From a virus: 27,912 nucleotides of DNA. Position numbers and translations under genes: made by a program. A model generated the notes under the pieces. The model saw only the letters and a program-made list of their open reading frames with translations. It was not told where the DNA came from and made no database searches. How positions within the stretch are numbered: the stretch's first letter is position 1; each line of letters opens with the position of its first letter. The stretch covers positions 1 through 27,912 of IMG/VR virus record IMGVR_UViG_3300042908_000444; one strand, 5' to 3'. Positions 22,135 through 27,912 of this stretch are shown here, one piece after another.

Positions 22135-22938
22135 ATGGCCAGTAGCTGGTTCGCATTCTTCGGACGCGACTTCCTCGCATCCACCCTTGGGTGGTCTGCG
22201 GAGGAGCGTGGCCACTACGTGACTCTCCTGATCGCTCAGTGGGAACAGGACGGGCTACCGGCCGACATGAAGCGGCTCGAGCTCATCTCCCCTGGGGTCG
22301 GGAAGGCTTGGAAGACGGTCGGCGAAAAGTTCCCGGTTGGGGTCGGCGGCAAGCGCCGTAATGTCCGCATGGAGCACGAGCGGCACCTGTCCCACGAACG
22401 GAGCGAGCGGGCTCGTCAGTCCGCCTCCGCTAGGTGGGCCGGGAGGTCCGCAGCACCTGCCCCAGAAGTGGATAATCCGGCCCAAAACGACGATTCCGAA
22501 TGCGTGGAGCAATGCTCCGAGCAATGCGATCGCATATGCGACCGCATATGCTCCAGCGATGCTTCCATGTCCATGTCTTATTCACCTCCTCCTCCTCCCC
22601 CGCCTCCGTCGGGTTTGGATGAGGAAGCAGGGCAGGCATGGGCACAGCTCCGAGGGGCGTGGAACGCCGCCTGGGGCGACAAGCGGCAGTGGCGGTCCAT
22701 TGAGCCGCCACCACAGTTCATCGCAAGGCTCTCGGAGCCCGGCTGGCTGGAAGAGGCCCTGACGGCAATCCCAGAGATCAAGCGCGGGGCGTGCTCTGGG
22801 TTCAAAACGCCGCCAACCCTTTCGCAGTTCTGCGACAGGACCGAGAAGGGCTCATTCGTTTCCCGAATGCTCGGCGGGGAGTTCACCGACACGGCGCGTG
22901 GAGCGCCGAGACATCAACGACAGGAGGTACCCACATGA
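22135..22938 (+). CDS. DUF1376 phage replication protein
   Basis: The 267-aa product starts after AAGGAGG. Residues 1-90 show the DUF1376 pattern: WFAFFGRDFLASTLGWSAEE, RGHYVTLLIAQWEQDGLP and KFPVGVGGKRRNVRMEHER. These YdaU-like proteins are phage replication initiators or accessories with a winged-helix fold. A low-complexity linker follows with EQCSEQCDRICDRICS and a run of eight prolines, then a C-terminal helical domain (RGAWNAAWGDKRQWRSIEPP) that may recruit helicase. The linker DNA contains four 12-bp repeats, recalling the lambda origin inside gene O. It overlaps the LexA-like gene by four bases. Confidence 0.8.
   Translation: MASSWFAFFGRDFLASTLGWSAEERGHYVTLLIAQWEQDGLPADMKRLELISPGVGKAWKTVGEKFPVGVGGKRRNVRMEHERHLSHERSERARQSASARWAGRSAAPAPEVDNPAQNDDSECVEQCSEQCDRICDRICSSDASMSMSYSPPPPPPPPSGLDEEAGQAWAQLRGAWNAAWGDKRQWRSIEPPPQFIARLSEPGWLEEALTAIPEIKRGACSGFKTPPTLSQFCDRTEKGSFVSRMLGGEFTDTARGAPRHQRQEVPT
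22507..22554 (+). repeat. Four tandem 12-bp repeats and palindromes inside the DUF1376 gene (possible origin)
   Basis: Units start at 22507 (GAGCAATGCTCC), 22519 (GAGCAATGCGAT), 22531 (CGCATATGCGAC) and 22543 (CGCATATGCTCC). Each encodes a four-residue unit: EQCS, EQCD, RICD, RICS. The DNA also contains palindromes GGAGCAATGCTCC (22506-22518), ATGCGATCGCAT (22524-22535) and two GCATATGC. A pyrimidine-rich tract follows at about 22581-22610. Iterons within the linker of an initiator gene are the lambda O layout. No strongly AT-rich neighbour is visible, which weakens the origin idea. Confidence 0.55.
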
Positions 22939-23156
22939 CCACGGCCGAAAAGGCTCCGCTCACGGCGCGGCAGCAGCAAGCGTACGACTTCATCACGTCG
23001 CACATGGAGCTCTACTCGCCGACTGTGCGAGAGATCGCCAGGGCGATGTCGATCAAGAGCCCAAACGGGGTGATCGTCCACCTGGACGCCCTCGAGAAGA
23101 AGGGCTGGATCAGGCGTCGGCCCAACTCCACCCGAGGGATTGAGGTGACACCGTGA
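22935..23156 (+). CDS. Orphan LexA-type DNA-binding domain (73 aa)
   Basis: ATG 22935 overlaps the previous stop and has AGGAGG upstream. The product holds LTARQQQAYDFITSHMELYS, PTVREIARAMSIKSPNGVIV, HLDALEKKGWIRRRPNSTRG and a short IEVTP end, the LexA_DNA_bind winged helix nearly complete. Cellular LexA is about 200 aa and continues with a self-cleaving S24 peptidase; that part is absent. The phage protein could bind host SOS boxes without being inactivated by RecA, or act as a private regulator. The winged helix is intact, including the VREIxxxxxIxSPNGVxxHLxALEKKG motif. The domain is confident; its targets are unknown. Confidence 0.85.
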   Translation: MTTAEKAPLTARQQQAYDFITSHMELYSPTVREIARAMSIKSPNGVIVHLDALEKKGWIRRRPNSTRGIEVTP

Positions 23157-23314
23157 CGATCGAGCAGCTGGTCTGCATCGCGATCGGATGCGTGATGCAG
23201 GGCGCGACGTTTGTGCTGGGCGTTTTGGTCGGACTCTCGATGAGAAAGGATTCACATCGTGAAGGTGAGGGACAAGGACGGACAGGCTCCCAGCAGGTGG
23301 GACGAAAGCTGTAG
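23153..23314 (+). CDS. Small single-span membrane protein (53 aa)
   Basis: GTG 23153 overlaps the previous stop (GTGA), with GAGGTG upstream. The product starts VTIEQLVCIAIGCVMQGATF and continues VLGVLVGLSMRKD, giving one clear membrane helix, then a hydrophilic tail of about 20 residues. No family is recognised. It overlaps the next ORF by 56 bases in another frame, unusual even in this compact region, so one of the two may not be real. The helix and start signal favour this one. Confidence 0.5.
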   Translation: MTIEQLVCIAIGCVMQGATFVLGVLVGLSMRKDSHREGEGQGRTGSQQVGRKL

Positions 23315-23444
23315 CAGGAACTCCCTGCGGCCTTCGCCGTGGGTTCGCAGGCGGATCAAGGAGCTCGGCTACGAGGGCAAGCTGGTGAAGCACTGGGTGC
23401 CACCTGTGTTGGCGTTCGCGGTCAAGGATGGCCAAAACGCTTGA
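23259..23444 (+). CDS. Small basic hypothetical protein (61 aa)
   Basis: GTG 23259 follows AAAGGA at good spacing. The product starts MKVRDKDGQAPSRWDESCSR and contains SPWVRRRIKELGYEGKLVKH, a basic helix. No family is recognised. Its beginning overlaps the preceding membrane protein in another frame and its end overlaps the RusA-like gene start. A basic peptide directly before a Holliday junction resolvase could be an accessory DNA-binding protein, but nothing in the sequence proves this. Confidence 0.5.
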   Translation: MKVRDKDGQAPSRWDESCSRNSLRPSPWVRRRIKELGYEGKLVKHWVPPVLAFAVKDGQNA

Positions 23445-23865
23445 CAAGGCGGCGACTATGGCCGGCATGTCCATCACGTTTTCCGTAGACGGCGAGCCGG
23501 TCCCGCAGCCTCGGGCAAAGATCACGACCCGTGGCAAGTTCGCGCACGCCTACGTTGAGGCGAAACACCCGATCCACGCCTACCGCAAGGCTATCCAGAT
23601 GGCAGCCGTTGACGCTGGCCTGCGGCCATGCACGGGCACGGTAGACGTGGTCATCGACGCCGTGTTCACCAGGCCGAAGTCGCACCTGAACAAAAACGGG
23701 CTTAAGCCCACGGCCCCTCTCGCCCCTCGGCCGGACGTGGACAACGTGGCCAAGGCGGTGCTCGACGCTATCGGGCCTGTGCTCGGCAATGACTCGCAGG
23801 TCAAGCGGCTGGTGATCGAGAAGCGTTACGGCACGGAGGCACGGACCACCGTGCGTGTGACGTGA
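23428..23865 (+). CDS. rusA: RusA-family Holliday junction resolvase
   Basis: The product is 145 aa from ATG 23428. In-frame ATGs at 23458 and 23467 are also possible and would begin MAGMSITF or MSITFSVDGEPVPQPRAK, the latter the usual RusA-type beginning. The metal-binding motif PRPDVDNVAKAVLDAI is present (D103, D105), followed by GNDSQVKRL with D122, corresponding to the three essential RusA aspartates. RusA dimers cut four-way DNA junctions in recombination and genome maturation. Length and order match the family. It sits between early genes and the glycosyltransferase and overlaps the latter by four bases. Confidence 0.92.
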   Translation: MAKTLDKAATMAGMSITFSVDGEPVPQPRAKITTRGKFAHAYVEAKHPIHAYRKAIQMAAVDAGLRPCTGTVDVVIDAVFTRPKSHLNKNGLKPTAPLAPRPDVDNVAKAVLDAIGPVLGNDSQVKRLVIEKRYGTEARTTVRVT

Positions 23866-24758
23866 GCACGGTAGACATTCCAGATCACCTGCTGCTCCCG
23901 TTCGCGCCGTTCCGGTCGTCGTTCGACGAGCTCGTGGCTCAGGGTGCCAACGACCTGGCCAGCTGCGACATCGCCATCGTCGGCCTGGCCCGCAGCTGCG
24001 CGCCGCACTTAGCAGCCAACCTCGAGCGTGTCTCCAGGCTCGGCGAGTTCTGCCGCTCGTGGAAACTGCACGTCGAGACGAACGACAACGAGGACAACAC
24101 CGACCAGGTGCTGGCCGACTTCTGCCGCCAGCACCGACAGGCGACGTTCACAAGCCAGCGGCTGGGCCGGGAGCATTTCACGTCGGAGTTTGCAGGCCGG
24201 CGGACTGAGGCGCTGGCCGAGTACCGCACAGCGTGCCAAGAGTGGGTGCGTGAGAATGCAGCAGAAGCCGACTACGTCGTGGTGATCGACCTCGACGCAT
24301 GGGGCGGGTGGTCCAATCCCGGTTTGCTCAACGGTTTCGGGTGGATGCGTTACATGCCCGAGGCCTATGGCATGGCCAGCGTGTCGCTCCTGCAGCATCC
24401 GGCTTACGAGACAAACGCCGCAGGGGATACTCGGCCGACTGCGGCGTGGCTCCACTACGACTGCTGGGCACTCCGGCTGAACTCGTACTGGGACGACTAC
24501 ACGAACGGGCTCGGCGGCTGGAAGCACCAGTGGTTGCCCCCGGTCGGCAGCCCTCCGGTGCCCGTGTGTAGTGCGATGGGCGGGCTGACGATCTACCGCA
24601 CAGACGCATATCTGGCCGGACAGTACGACGGCAGTGACTGCGAACACGTGAAGTTTCACGAAAGCATTGAGCGGGCTACTCGGCAGGGGCTGTACCTGAA
24701 CCCGTCGCAGCGGTGCGTCATGAGGTGGATTGATGGCGGGCAACACAGCCAGGATTGA
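23862..24758 (+). CDS. Glycosyltransferase-like protein (GT-A type, mannosyltransferase-like)
   Basis: GTG 23862 overlaps the previous stop (GTGA). The 298-aa product has a first Rossmann strand IAIVGLARSCAPHLAANLER, NDNEDNT (74-80) and ADYVVVIDLDAWGGW with D143 and D145 as the DxD-type metal/nucleotide-sugar site. The layout resembles CAP59/Cryptococcal mannosyltransferase 1 type glycosyltransferases. A second part holds aromatic segments (AWLHYDCWALRLNSYWDDYT). There is no membrane segment, so it should work in the cytoplasm, on DNA bases, virion proteins or lipid-linked sugars. Its position among DNA genes makes base glycosylation conceivable; surface or virion glycosylation is the alternative. 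Confidence 0.75.
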   Translation: MSTVDIPDHLLLPFAPFRSSFDELVAQGANDLASCDIAIVGLARSCAPHLAANLERVSRLGEFCRSWKLHVETNDNEDNTDQVLADFCRQHRQATFTSQRLGREHFTSEFAGRRTEALAEYRTACQEWVRENAAEADYVVVIDLDAWGGWSNPGLLNGFGWMRYMPEAYGMASVSLLQHPAYETNAAGDTRPTAAWLHYDCWALRLNSYWDDYTNGLGGWKHQWLPPVGSPPVPVCSAMGGLTIYRTDAYLAGQYDGSDCEHVKFHESIERATRQGLYLNPSQRCVMRWIDGGQHSQD

Positions 24759-25092
24759 CCTGCACCTGCTGCGAATGCAGTGGGACTCTCACTCCGCCAT
24801 GGTGGCGATCTGCACCCACTGGACAATCACGAAGGACCAGCTGATCCGGCTGAAGGGTGTTGTGCCCCTGGCCCCGCGCCACGACCGACGATTTCGGTTC
24901 AAGCCGAAGCGATCCGAGTGCCGCGATCCGACGCCAGCCGAGATCCGCGAGGCCACGCAACGCATCCGTGCAACTTGGGACGAGGCGACGGAGCAGGATC
25001 GGCGAGTAACGAAGACACAGCTTTTCCAACTGCGTTCGTATTCGCTGCCCGAGGAACTGCAAGACAGCCCGGAGATACAGCCAGATTGGTAG
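24733..25092 (+). CDS. Small HTH-like regulator candidate (119 aa)
   Basis: ATG 24733 has GAGGTGG upstream; a TTG three bases earlier is ignored. The product contains HSAMVAICTHWTITKDQLIR and LKGVVPLAPRHDRRFRFKPK, then DPTPAEIREATQRIRATWDE. The first part reads like a helix-turn-helix of the kind found in GcrA-like or sigma-like small regulators, with a basic follow-on; the rest is helical. The exact family is not certain. It overlaps the glycosyltransferase end by 26 bases and precedes the lysis region, so it could be a late-gene activator. That role is inference. Confidence 0.55.
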   Translation: MAGNTARIDLHLLRMQWDSHSAMVAICTHWTITKDQLIRLKGVVPLAPRHDRRFRFKPKRSECRDPTPAEIREATQRIRATWDEATEQDRRVTKTQLFQLRSYSLPEELQDSPEIQPDW

Positions 25093-25094
25093 GT

Positions 25095-25466
25095 ATGGTC
25101 GCCGACGCTCCTATTGCCGCCGCTCGCCCGTTCGCGGACATCGCCGACAAGGTCACGGCGTTTCTCGTGACGGCACGAGTCTCGGCCCGCGACGGGCTGA
25201 CGTGGATGGAGTTCGGTGCTCTCGTCGCCGCACTTGTGCGGCTGTCAGTGGAGACGCTCGACGCAACCAAGACTCTGACAGGCGACGAGAAGCGAGCGAT
25301 CGTGCTGGAGGCTGTCGGCGTGCTGTTTGACTCGCTCGCCGTGCTGTGCGTGCCGTACGCAACGTATCCGTTTTGGTTCATTGTCCGCCCAGCAGCTCGA
25401 GCACTGGTCGTCGCCATTGCTGCCGGGACCATCGAAACAATTCTGCCACTCGTGAGGAAGTCGTGA
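25095..25466 (+). CDS. Membrane-associated protein of the lysis region (123 aa)
   Basis: ATG 25095 lies three bases after the previous stop (TAGGTATG). The product has an amphipathic first half (MEFGALVAALVRLSVETLDA), the charged KTLTGDEKRAI segment and a hydrophobic C-terminal half (VLFDSLAVLCVPYATYPFWF, then ARALVVAIAAGTIETILPLV) with one or two likely membrane helices. No named family is recognised. Placement before a membrane-anchored peptidase and other small membrane proteins suggests a holin or other lysis accessory, which is inference from neighbours. Confidence 0.55.
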   Translation: MVADAPIAAARPFADIADKVTAFLVTARVSARDGLTWMEFGALVAALVRLSVETLDATKTLTGDEKRAIVLEAVGVLFDSLAVLCVPYATYPFWFIVRPAARALVVAIAAGTIETILPLVRKS

Positions 25467-26017
25467 TCACAGCGTTATTGGTGGCGTTCGCCGTCTACGT
25501 GCTCGCGGGCCAGCAGATCACCGAGCGGGTGAAGACGTGGTATGCCACGGCCAAGGTGCCGACTATCGACGGCAAATACGTCGCCGTTGTGGCGTTGCTC
25601 GTCGCTGCGGTGATTGCGTTCGCACCCAGCCGGCAGGCACCAGCACCAGGCCCGGCACCGCTGCCGCCGGATGCGTTCTCGCTCCGGGGAAAGTTCATTG
25701 GGCCGACTGCGGCGGCTGATGCTTCGACCATGTCAGCGCTGTGCGGCGAGCTCGCTGATTGCATCGAGTACGACGGGAAGCACGACCAGAGACTCAAAAC
25801 AGGCGTGGCGTTCGACGATCTGCGTATCGCAGCACGCGATATGCGATGCCGTGGCGAGAGCATCGGTGCTCGGCAGCCGGCAGTCCGGGATGCCGTTCAC
25901 AAGTTCTTGGACGACGCCGTCGGCTCGTCTGGCGGGCCTGTGACGCCCGAGAGCCGTGCCGCGTGGGTGTCGGCACTTCGTGACCTGTCGAGGGCTGCAG
26001 CCGATGTCACGCGCTGA
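25463..26017 (+). CDS. Membrane protein with two N-terminal spans and helical tail (184 aa)
   Basis: GTG 25463 overlaps the previous stop (GTGA) and has GAGGAAG upstream. Residues 1-15 (MITALLVAFAVYVLA) and about 39-52 (YVAVVALLVAAVIAF) are hydrophobic helices joined by a short loop. A Pro/Ala-rich hinge (APAPGPAPLPPD) then leads to a soluble helical domain with two cysteines (ALCGELADCIEYDGKHDQ). Length and topology are compatible with a holin-like or spanin-like component, but no family match is obvious. It overlaps the peptidase gene by 14 bases, indicating coordinated translation. Confidence 0.55.
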   Translation: MITALLVAFAVYVLAGQQITERVKTWYATAKVPTIDGKYVAVVALLVAAVIAFAPSRQAPAPGPAPLPPDAFSLRGKFIGPTAAADASTMSALCGELADCIEYDGKHDQRLKTGVAFDDLRIAARDMRCRGESIGARQPAVRDAVHKFLDDAVGSSGGPVTPESRAAWVSALRDLSRAAADVTR

Positions 26018-27137
26018 TCGCTGGTCACTGTCTGCCGTCGCCTTCGTGATCGTGATGGCGATCCTTGGGGCACTCGTGGAGCGTGCCACGCACAGAGTCG
26101 CCGCACGCATTAACGGGCAGTTTGGCTACACGCCCGACCCGGCAGGGACAAAGGCGTTCTTGGCCGAGCTCGAACAGCCGCTCTTCTCTGACGCTGCCAA
26201 GGATGTGATCAAGAACGCCAAGGGGCAGGACACGTTCCTCTATCGCTTCGCAGATCGTGCTCACCGCCAGGTCTACGGCAAGCCGTTTGGCCCGTGGCGG
26301 CAGGGCATAGGCGACTGCGTCTCGTTTGGATGGGCGATGGGCTCGTATGTCGGCCAGTGCGTTGACTGGGCCGAGGGCGAATTGCCTGAGCCACCCAAGC
26401 TTGTGGCCACCGAGCCGCTGTACTCCGGCTCGAGGACAGCCGGCAGGCTTCCCCCTGTCGCACAGGCTGGCTACAGCGACGGGAGCTACGGCGGTGCAGC
26501 TGCACGGTGGGTGGCTGGCAAGTGCAAAGACCCGACGGTCGGCGGCATCCTCTTCCGCCAGCAGTACCCCGGTGCCGACCTGACTGCCTACAGCGCGCAG
26601 CGGGCGAAGGAGTGGGGCAACCTATTGTGCGGCGGTGGGCAAGTGGGAACTTCCCTTGCCAAGCTCGCCAACAAGAACACGGCGACAAACGTCGCCCTGG
26701 TGCGGAACTTCGACGAGGCGGCTGCCAGCATCGAAAGCGGTTACTGCGTGCCGGTGTGCAGCGGTGTTGGCTTCTCGTCGCAGCGCGACGCCGACGGCTT
26801 CGCACCTCGCAGCGGCTCGTGGGCACACTGCATGTGCTTCATTGCCGTCAGGTACGCCAAGAACGAGGGCAAGCGAGACGGGCTGCTGTGCATGAACTCG
26901 TGGGGCGTCTTCAACGCCGGGCCGAAATGGCCAGCAGATCAGCCCGACGGCTCTTTCTGGGTGGATCGCCAGACGGTCGACGCGATGCTCTCGGGGCAAG
27001 ACTCGTTCAGTATCAGCGGCGTGAACTTCCGCTACCGCAATCTGGATCACGGCAACTGGCTGCAACCTGTACCGCCCGAGGCTCGCAAGCCGTCGCCCGC
27101 TCGACTCATCGCAGACACTTTCCACATCGCACAATAG
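26004..27137 (+). CDS. Membrane-anchored papain-like cysteine peptidase (candidate lysis enzyme)
   Basis: The 377-aa product starts with an uncleaved-signal-like helix (LSAVAFVIVMAILGALV, residues 9-25). The peptidase C1 core is clear: RQGIGDCVSFGW with Q100 (oxyanion hole) and nucleophile C105, SWAHCMCF with H275, and MNSWG with N298. The Q..C spacing, the His and the NSWG motif are those of papain. The N-terminal anchor would place the enzyme outside the cytoplasmic membrane. Small membrane-protein genes lie on both sides. I infer a proteolytic lysin or envelope-processing enzyme. Alternatives are virion protein maturation or cleavage of a host surface protein. No inhibitory propeptide is recognised. 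Confidence 0.85.
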   Translation: MSRADRWSLSAVAFVIVMAILGALVERATHRVAARINGQFGYTPDPAGTKAFLAELEQPLFSDAAKDVIKNAKGQDTFLYRFADRAHRQVYGKPFGPWRQGIGDCVSFGWAMGSYVGQCVDWAEGELPEPPKLVATEPLYSGSRTAGRLPPVAQAGYSDGSYGGAAARWVAGKCKDPTVGGILFRQQYPGADLTAYSAQRAKEWGNLLCGGGQVGTSLAKLANKNTATNVALVRNFDEAAASIESGYCVPVCSGVGFSSQRDADGFAPRSGSWAHCMCFIAVRYAKNEGKRDGLLCMNSWGVFNAGPKWPADQPDGSFWVDRQTVDAMLSGQDSFSISGVNFRYRNLDHGNWLQPVPPEARKPSPARLIADTFHIAQ

Positions 27138-27146
27138 GAGACGCCC

Positions 27147-27374
27147 ATGGGCTTGTTGTTGTGGCTTGTATTCGGTGCCATCGTTGGCGGCGTCGCTAAG
27201 TGGCTGATGCCGGGCAAGTGCCCCGAGGGCTGGGTGCCAACGATTGGCCTCGGCCTCATCGGTTCTCTCGCAGGCGGCCTGCCGTTCGGTAATGGCCCTG
27301 CTGGGCTCATCGGCAGCGTGATCGGTGCGTGTGTCGTGATGTACGTGTACTCGATCTGGAGTGACGACCGATGA
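27147..27374 (+). CDS. Transglycosylase-associated (GlsB/YeaQ/YmgE-type) small membrane protein
   Basis: ATG 27147 follows AGGAGA. The 75-aa product starts MGLLLWLVFGAIVGGVAKWL and has two further hydrophobic stretches (TIGLGLIGSLAGGLPFG and GLIGSVIGACVVMYVYSIW), three helices with the Gly-rich pattern of the Transgly_assoc family. Despite the name these proteins have no proven transglycosylase activity. Three helices in about 75 residues directly after the peptidase make it a good holin candidate. It overlaps the next gene by four bases. Confidence 0.8.
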   Translation: MGLLLWLVFGAIVGGVAKWLMPGKCPEGWVPTIGLGLIGSLAGGLPFGNGPAGLIGSVIGACVVMYVYSIWSDDR

Positions 27375-27637
27375 CCAAGCGTGAGATCCAGACAGCCGTG
27401 GTCGTGGGCCTGGTGGCCGTGATGCTCACATGGTGGGCCGCCACGAACGATTACTCGCCGATCAAGCCACAGCCAGAGCCGCAGCGGCCCGTCCTGCGTC
27501 TGCTGGCTAGGCTGGCCAAGGCTGGCCTATGGGTGATGATGTTTGCCGAGCCTGCACCTGCTGAGCAGGCGTATGTAGTCCACGCTCGGGTCGATGCTGA
27601 TGGGCACCGAGTAATCAATCACGGGCAAGGATGGTAA
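27371..27637 (+). CDS. Small membrane protein of the lysis region (88 aa)
   Basis: ATG 27371 overlaps the previous stop (ATGA). The N-terminus MTKREIQTAVVVGLVAVMLT holds one membrane helix, continuing into a WWAATNDYSPIKPQPEPQRP linker. A second hydrophobic stretch (LAKAGLWVMMFAEPAPAEQA) and a soluble tail (VVHARVDADGHRVINHGQGW) follow. The two-helix topology suggests another lysis accessory, perhaps spanin-like; no family is identified. Confidence 0.6.
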   Translation: MTKREIQTAVVVGLVAVMLTWWAATNDYSPIKPQPEPQRPVLRLLARLAKAGLWVMMFAEPAPAEQAYVVHARVDADGHRVINHGQGW

Positions 27638-27639
27638 CC

Positions 27640-27891
27640 ATGTGGCAGTACATCCTCTCAGTGCTCGCCGCCCTGTCGGCTGACCCTGCACAGATCGACC
27701 TCGAGGCCCCTAGAGCCTCGGCTGCGGTGTCTGCGGCATATGCGACAACTGCACCAGAAAGGGCTCCAGAGCCCACACCAGAGCCGCCCAAGCCCAAGCC
27801 CGCCGTGTGCGTGGACTGTGGCGGCAAAGGCTACATCGTTCACGGTGATGGCCACAGGACGGTCTGCCCTACGTGTGCGGTGAAGAAGTAG
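27640..27891 (+). CDS. Exported or anchored protein with DnaJ-type zinc ribbon (83 aa)
   Basis: ATG 27640 is better spaced from AAGG than the in-frame ATG 27631. The N-terminus MWQYILSVLAALSADP looks like a short signal or anchor helix, followed by an Ala/Pro-rich linker (PERAPEPTPEPPKPKP). The C-terminus has CVDCGGKGYIVHGDGHRTVC and a final CPTC, the CxxCxGxG pattern of the DnaJ cysteine-rich zinc domain in one half-unit. An anchored zinc knuckle at the envelope is unusual. It may help fold or hold cysteine-containing envelope proteins. Function is not known. Confidence 0.62.
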   Translation: MWQYILSVLAALSADPAQIDLEAPRASAAVSAAYATTAPERAPEPTPEPPKPKPAVCVDCGGKGYIVHGDGHRTVCPTCAVKK

Positions 27892-27894
27892 CCC

Positions 27895-27912
27895 ATGCCC
27901 AGCAGGATGCCA
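27895..27912 (+). CDS. Start of a further gene, cut by the window end
   Basis: ATG 27895 comes four bases after the preceding TAG and the frame stays open for the six visible codons (MPSRMP). GAAGAAG upstream is a weak ribosome site. The dense gene packing makes a gene start here likely, but six codons are not enough to say what it is. Confidence 0.3.

Noticed and set aside
12694-23446. Four TGA stops lying inside TTGACA (12694, 14167, 16778, 23441)
   Set aside because: Only the copy at 16778 has a credible -10. The others are best explained by chance, since TGA preceded by T and followed by CA is not rare.
1-27912. tRNA genes, CRISPR arrays and insertion sequences
   Set aside because: I saw no tRNA-like TTCGA arm with matching acceptor ends, no regularly spaced repeats with spacers and no transposase. 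A covariance-model scan would be needed to exclude tRNAs formally.

Overview
The window is a GC-rich stretch of a tailed, temperate, siphovirus-like bacteriophage genome. No chromosomal housekeeping gene, rRNA, tRNA, CRISPR array or insertion sequence is visible. The genes are densely packed with many ATGA-type or few-base overlaps. The host cannot be read directly. The orphan LexA-type DNA-binding domain, small secreted proteins, base composition and a protease-centred lysis region make a planctomycete my best guess, but this is inference. The integrase has phage genes on both sides, so the sequence more likely represents a circular, permuted or excised phage genome (or virome contig) than a prophage cut at its attachment site.

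Layout. 1-3279: end of the head/connector block and start of the tail block. It holds a truncated surface-type protein, a head-tail joining protein, an HK97 gp10-like protein, a DUF3168-like tail terminator, two paralogous tube-like proteins, and a tail chaperone pair G/GT with a textbook -1 frameshift signal (A AAA AAC, 7-nt spacer, 10-bp hairpin). 3279-12697: the tape measure protein (1173 aa, repeated SHOCT-like helical units), distal tail proteins, a fibre with five HxH motifs plus a fibronectin III domain, a LamG-like adhesin, and several small proteins, two of them cysteine-rich. 12719-14869: small proteins, a calcineurin-like phosphoesterase and a MazG/Nmad1-like protein.

14816-16960 is the lysogeny and control region. 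It has a minus-strand tyrosine integrase with its own promoter inside a long interrupted inverted repeat, an excisionase-like protein on an apparently leaderless transcript, a strongly initiated 47-aa ORF, and three plus-strand sigma70-type promoters. Those promoters share a 16-nt spacer and the same palindrome-like word AACGnTAnCG at the identical spacer position, which suggests one regulator controlling three transcripts.

16960-24758 is the early/DNA-metabolism region. It contains a RecA-like AAA_24/Sak4-type ATPase, a DUF669/SSB-like protein with an internal DDIPF motif, a zinc-finger protein, a beta-class DNA methyltransferase overlapping a lower-GC gene that may be its nuclease partner, a DUF1376 replication protein with tandem 12-bp repeats in its linker (possible origin), an orphan LexA DNA-binding domain, a RusA resolvase and a GT-A-like glycosyltransferase.

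24733-27912 looks like the lysis region. It has several small membrane proteins (including a GlsB/YeaQ-type three-helix protein) around a membrane-anchored papain-like cysteine peptidase with an intact Gln/Cys/His/Asn set. No muramidase or amidase is visible, so host-wall breakdown by proteolysis is the most intriguing hypothesis here.
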